Part shown: one piece after another, positions 60,112 to 64,000 of the stretch
Numbering within the stretch: the stretch's first letter is position 1
Layout of the letters: the number at the start of each line of letters is the position of its first letter
DNA from: Turbatrix aceti
Lineage: Eukaryota; Nematoda; Chromadorea; Rhabditida; Panagrolaimidae
Length of the DNA: 64,000 nt
NCBI GenBank assembly: GCA_963969345.1
Contig: OZ017767.1
Span: 7,840,739-7,904,738 of the forward strand
Reading direction: 5' to 3'
Notes under the pieces: generated by a model
What the model was told of the DNA's origin: nothing
Databases searched by the model: none
The model's input: the letters and a program-made list of their open reading frames with translations, nothing else
Position numbers and translations under genes: made by a program

Positions 60112-61350
60112 ATGGTTCTCTTCCAACTCTTCACCGCCGAACTAATGGCGTTCTCGGCATTTTTCACTTTTCTGCCGCTGAAGATTGTCCGCGACTGGCG
60201 CGCCAGGGGTACCGCTGATGGCTTTTCGTCTGTCAACTTTGTACTGCCACCGTTGACGTCAGTTTGTTACCTCGAAAATTTTTTTTGTGAAAAGCGATAT
60301 GGGTTTCAGAATGGCTTGCTGGTTCAGACACGGTCTCATGACTTCTGACAATGTCAACATCTACCTCAACGGGTTCAACTTGATCGTGTACAGCTTTTAC
60401 ATTGCGGCTTTTGCTTATTTTCAGCCTAAGAGGGTCAGTCAGGGTTGAAAAAAAATGTTGACCATAAAATATTTTTTTACCTAAAAAAAATTTTTGTCTC
60501 TAAAAAATATTTTTCTTATCTAAAAAAAGTTTTGTCCCAAAAAAATATTTTTTTTATCTAAAAAAATTTTTTGTTTATGAGAAAATATTTTTTTACCTAA
60601 AAAAATATTTTTTTTAAAACAATTTTTTTTTCTACTAAAAAAAATTTCAAAATTGTTTTTTACTTTTACCAGAATAAACATTTTTTACCCGAAAAAATAT
60701 TTTATTACTATCAAAAAATTTTTTACTTTAAAATTTTTGTTATCGGAAAAAAAATTTTACTTTTGAAATATTTTCTAAAAAAATAGTTTTCAGAATTTTT
60801 TTTGTCATAAAATATTTTTTTTTATTTTTATAATTTTTTTCAGAAGTACCTGATCGGTCAGGTAACCTCGCTGATCATCGCCCTCTACGGTCTATTTACC
60901 TACGTCGCCACCGAGCCCGAAGATCATGCTCGCCATGAGCTCATGTCCTCAATCGCGGCCGCGACCCAGATTTTCAGCATGTTCGGCGGTATTTTTGAAA
61001 TCGTGAGTTTTTTGCTACCAAAAAATCCTGAAACTAAAAATAATGTTCATATTTTTTCTGTGTTTTTTGCATCCTTTTCCAATAAAAAATCCTGAAATCA
61101 AAATTTTCAGGTGCGAGCGATCAACATGAAGACAACCGAGTACCTGCCAGCAGCCATCCAGTTCGGCATGTTTCTCCTCGTCACGCAGTGGATCGCGTTC
61201 GCGCTCATCGTCGGCAACACGCACATGCTTGTCGCCAATCTCTTCGCGCTCGCTGTCAACGTCACAACCGTCGCTCTCTACTTTATCTATCCTCCCCTGA
61301 CGTGGAATGTGCCGATCTTCAACATCCAGCCCCAGAAGAAGAAGGACTAA
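60112..61350 (+). CDS. SWEET sugar transporter
   Basis: Membrane uniporter of the SWEET/MtN3/saliva family that moves mono- or disaccharides along their gradient. Four exons (60112-60257, 60310-60433, 60844-61002, 61111-61350) encode 222 residues, the usual length for animal SWEETs. Seven hydrophobic segments form two MtN3 repeats joined by a linker helix. Typical features include FSAFFTFLPLKIVRDWRARG with DGFSSVNFVLPPLT (repeat 1), ACWFRHGLMTSDN at TM2 with the NxxG-type NVNIYLNGFNL helix after it, and FSMFGGIFEIVRAINMKTTE with EYLPAAIQFGM (repeat 2). The tail ends in a Lys-rich QKKKD. Nematodes carry several paralogues (swt genes); which one this is cannot be told. Confidence 0.9.
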
Positions 61351-61924
61351 GACGGCGCGATGTCATTCGGATCTCGGGTCTTCAACGCATACCCCACCGA
61401 CCTGCGGGGGTGTTGGCTAGTGTATCTGGCGTCCAAATTTTCCGACGATGCATCCCTGGATTTAATTTTTTTGGAAACACATTAGATTTATTTTTTTTGC
61501 ATCTTGCCAATTTGTTTTTGGATTTTGAAATACATTATATTGTCCTGGAGCATTCAGGTGTACCTGTCAGGGGGGGGTGGTGATTTTTTGTTCGTGAACG
61601 TAAACAAACATGAAGGATGAAAAAACGAACATGAAACATAGTTTTTCTGGTGAAAAGAACGTAACCGGGGTCATCTGCGTTTTTTCGTTTCGAGAAACGG
61701 TAATCCTAATCTTTTTTCCCGTTACCCCAAAAATTTTCCTTGCGTTTTTTCGTTTTGAGAAACAACAATCTCTTTTTCACGGAAAGTTTACTTCTGTGTA
61801 TGTAGTAATGTCCTTTTTTATTACATTAGATATTTTATTGCCAATAAAAAAACAATCGTGTGTACATAAACGTTATTACCCGGAAACGATTCACTTCAGC
61901 CCTTTTTAGGCTTGTTATAGGCCC
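61351..61924. other. Convergent spacer
   Basis: 3' flanks of SWEET and the MBL-fold gene. Contains AATAAAAAAAC near 61841. No gene seen. Confidence 0.5.
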
Positions 61925-63210
61925 TCAATCGCCGCATCCAGCAGCGTACCTGAGCTTTGCGCTGACCGGAATCGGTCCCGCGTGGGCCGGGATGATCCAG
62001 TCCGCCATGCAAACCACCTGCCGCCGGGATTGAAACAACGCTGCCGACGACAGCGTAAATCGATCAATTGTTGACGTCAGATTATCGTCATGGAAAAACA
62101 ACGCTCCGGTGATAGCCACCGTACCCATGGATGGCACGTTGAATGCAACCACGGTCGTCGACGTCAAACTTGGTCCCGGCGTTGAGAAAAGCATGGTATT
62201 GGGCGAACAGAGCATTGTTCCGTTTCTGGAGGGCTTGAATGTTGCCGGAGCAATGGCAGTGCCCCGGGTGACGAATGTGTCAATGACAGTTTTTTCGGCC
62301 GGGAAGAGGTTCAGGTTTCCTATGAATTGGGGGTGCGTGGAGGTGAGTACCGTAAAGTTGTACTGCCGGGTCGAATTTGTTTTTCCAGGAGCTTTATTTG
62401 TGCCAAGCACGGCTTCAAGTGCCCTTCTCTGACCCGGCATGCCGGTATTGATGATGATCGTACACGCGCCATCGGTGAGCATCGCGACGGTCGAAGTCGC
62501 GTCGAGACCATCGAAACGACCGGTCGAGAGTAGAGACAGCACGGGACCGTTTTCGGAAACGTATTTCGTGTCAGAAGTCGGTGAGGATGGCATTCCAGCG
62601 TTTTTGTCACCAAATTCGGGCGCGATTTCCTTTTCCGGCATTGGCGCGGCTACTACGACTTTTGTAGGCCGTAATTTGAGATCAGAGAGGTCTGGAGGAC
62701 GCTCAATTTGCCGGGGTAACTTGGGAGTGGCTGTGGGGCTCGGAGGGAGGGGTGGGTTTCCCAGAAGAGGAAATGGCACTTCTGTGGGTGCCATTTTGCG
62801 TTTGATGGGCGAAGAAGAGATAACTGAATCGTAAGCCGGTCGATTGAGAATGTTCCAATCGCTGCCGGATACTAAAGAAATCAGCAAAGATGGAGAGCCG
62901 CAGCAGACGTGTTCTCCATCGAGTTGTTTCTGGCACGAAGCCTGGAAGCCACCGGTGAGGTCGATACACTCGTCTTCGGCGTCGGCCTGAAAATATTTTT
63001 AAAAAATATAAAAAATTGTGTTTTTTTCAAAATCCCAGGTGCACTCGAACGAACAAACAAACAAACCTGTTCGCGGGGGTTGCAGTGAATGAGTTCGAGT
63101 GAATACCGGTAGCGGAGTTGGGTGAGACCGGCTTTGCAGGCTTTCAGGGGGTCTGCGAGGCCGAGCAGGAGCCACAGGCCGATGATGACGGTGGATACGG
63201 CACCACGCAT
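61925..63210 (-). CDS. Secreted MBLAC1-like metallo-beta-lactamase-fold protein, metal site lost
   Basis: Two minus-strand exons (63210-63067, 62986-61925) give 401 residues. A signal peptide is visible (MRGAVSTVIIGLWLLLGLA). A Cys-rich segment at about 52-78 (ECIDL...SCQKQ...HVCCGS) precedes a Pro-rich linker and an MBL-like domain at about 190-395. Matches to the MBLAC1/SWIP-10 group: CTIIINTGMPGQRRALEAVL (family: DTGLPGQRD), TSTHPQFIGNLNLFP (family: THGHSDHIGNLGLFP), STPGPS (family: TPGHT), GTVAITGALFF (family: GTVVVAGDLF) and ADWIIPAHAGPIPV (family: ADVIVPGHGPPF). The HxHxDH motif is reduced to one His, and the TPGH His and GD Asp are replaced; only the final His is kept. Hydrolase activity is therefore unlikely. 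Four N-glycosylation sequons fit an extracellular location. Confidence 0.7.
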
Positions 63211-64000
63211 TTTTTGGACGGAGAAAAAAATAAAACAACCAAGCGGTAGGAGAACGAAAAAAGTTGTGAAATGAAACACCTGGTCCTTCTCCTGGTCAAA
63301 CAAGAGCGCCGACCGACGATTGACGATTGACGATTGTTGTTTTCTTCCCAGAATTGTTATTGCCCGCTCGTGGAAAAGAAACAGAAGTGGTCACGCCGGA
63401 GACCACCACCGTAGAAGAAATAATGGATACTCTAACAAATGGTCACCTTCTTACTCACAAAAAAATATGTATTATACAATTGTTGTGTCTTACTGATTCA
63501 TACTTATTTGTATCATGAGTTATACATAAAAATGTATAAAACAGGAATTTCCGGCAATTGCAGCGGCAATACAAAAAATGTATTATTTGTATTGCCTGCT
63601 GAGGCGTTCGCATGTTGCGCGCGAGTCAATGCATTTTGAGGATGTGGATTTCGTACCACATTACAAAAAAATGTAACTCAGCCCAAAATTCAGTTTTTTT
63701 TATGAAATTTTGTTTACAGACAGTTTCAGGGGCGTTCTTTATGCTGACATAATTCTTTTTTTTAATTCGGTCAAAATTAACAAAATCGAAGGAGGTATGG
63801 TAGAAAAATCGCGGCGCATAAACAAAATGAGCTAGGAAGGCAAACAAAAGCAATTCTGAAGCGAAACAAAATTCTCTAACTGATTTTGAAGAAAAATCTA
63901 TACCTTATCACCTTAGAAGTTTTGAAAAAAATGAAATTTCTGAGAAAAATTAGATTTTCGGAACTTTTTAGAACTCAATTTAAAAAACAGAGTACGTCAT
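63211..64000. other. Region upstream of the MBL-fold gene, to window end
   Basis: Probably contains its promoter. A TTCTTCCCAG acceptor-like site at 63342-63351 opens a 55-codon frame (ELLLPARGKETEVV) with no further support. The last 300 bp are AT-rich with nothing recognisable. Confidence 0.4.

Noticed and set aside
63327..63518. Possible exon after the TTCTTCCCAG site
   Set aside because: Only 55 codons, no donor, no motif and no connecting exon before the window end.
1..64000. CRISPR arrays, bacterial operons, phage or viral genes
   Set aside because: None seen. Short tandem repeats lack regular spacers, and the genes are spliced eukaryotic ones.

Overview
The window is nuclear DNA of a small metazoan, most likely a nematode. 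Genes are split by phase-consistent introns. Acceptors are very T-rich (TTTTCAG type), and several introns are only 53-72 bp. At least five start codons sit a short distance behind a splice acceptor with no coding exon upstream, which is the look of a spliced-leader (trans-splicing) site. I see no bacterial features. Nematode origin is inferred from these signals and the gene content; no species marker was identified.

Layout. 0-11.7 kb is a gene-dense block, all on +: the 3' part of UVSSA (repair), two tandem ZEB-like zinc-finger paralogues, COG2 (Golgi tether) and TAF9 (TFIID/SAGA). Convergent to these lies an unrecognised small gene (12.2-13.1 kb, -). A two-pore potassium channel (15.2-17.9 kb, +) converges with a single-pass membrane PPxY protein (18.2-19.4 kb, -). 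From 19.4 to about 36 kb there are no convincing genes. This desert holds a 3.5-kb near-perfect palindrome with Tc1/mariner IR/DR termini and a GTTCG-rich MITE. At 36-43.4 kb are candidate exons and a multi-exon gene of unknown function (+). That gene converges on a coiled-coil, possibly TACC-type, gene (44.0-46.4 kb, -). FRMD8-like FERM protein (48.2-53.4 kb, +) converges on a 69-residue EF-hand protein (54.7-55.1 kb, -). After another repeat-bearing gap with an 841-bp foldback, a SWEET sugar transporter (60.1-61.3 kb, +) converges on a secreted MBLAC1-like metallo-beta-lactamase-fold protein that has lost nearly all metal ligands (61.9-63.2 kb, -).

The genes are a mixed housekeeping and neuronal/membrane set, not a single pathway. 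The most unusual points are: the secreted MBL pseudoenzyme; the palindromic Tc1-type element; intronic repeat families whose orientation follows the direction of transcription and flips between two convergent genes; a TAF9 intron made of repeated copies of its own 3' splice site; and the tandem ZEB-like pair, one copy with a shortened Cys-x-Cys finger.

All gene models were assembled by hand from ORFs, splice signals and phase. Homology was judged by recognisable motifs, not by searches.
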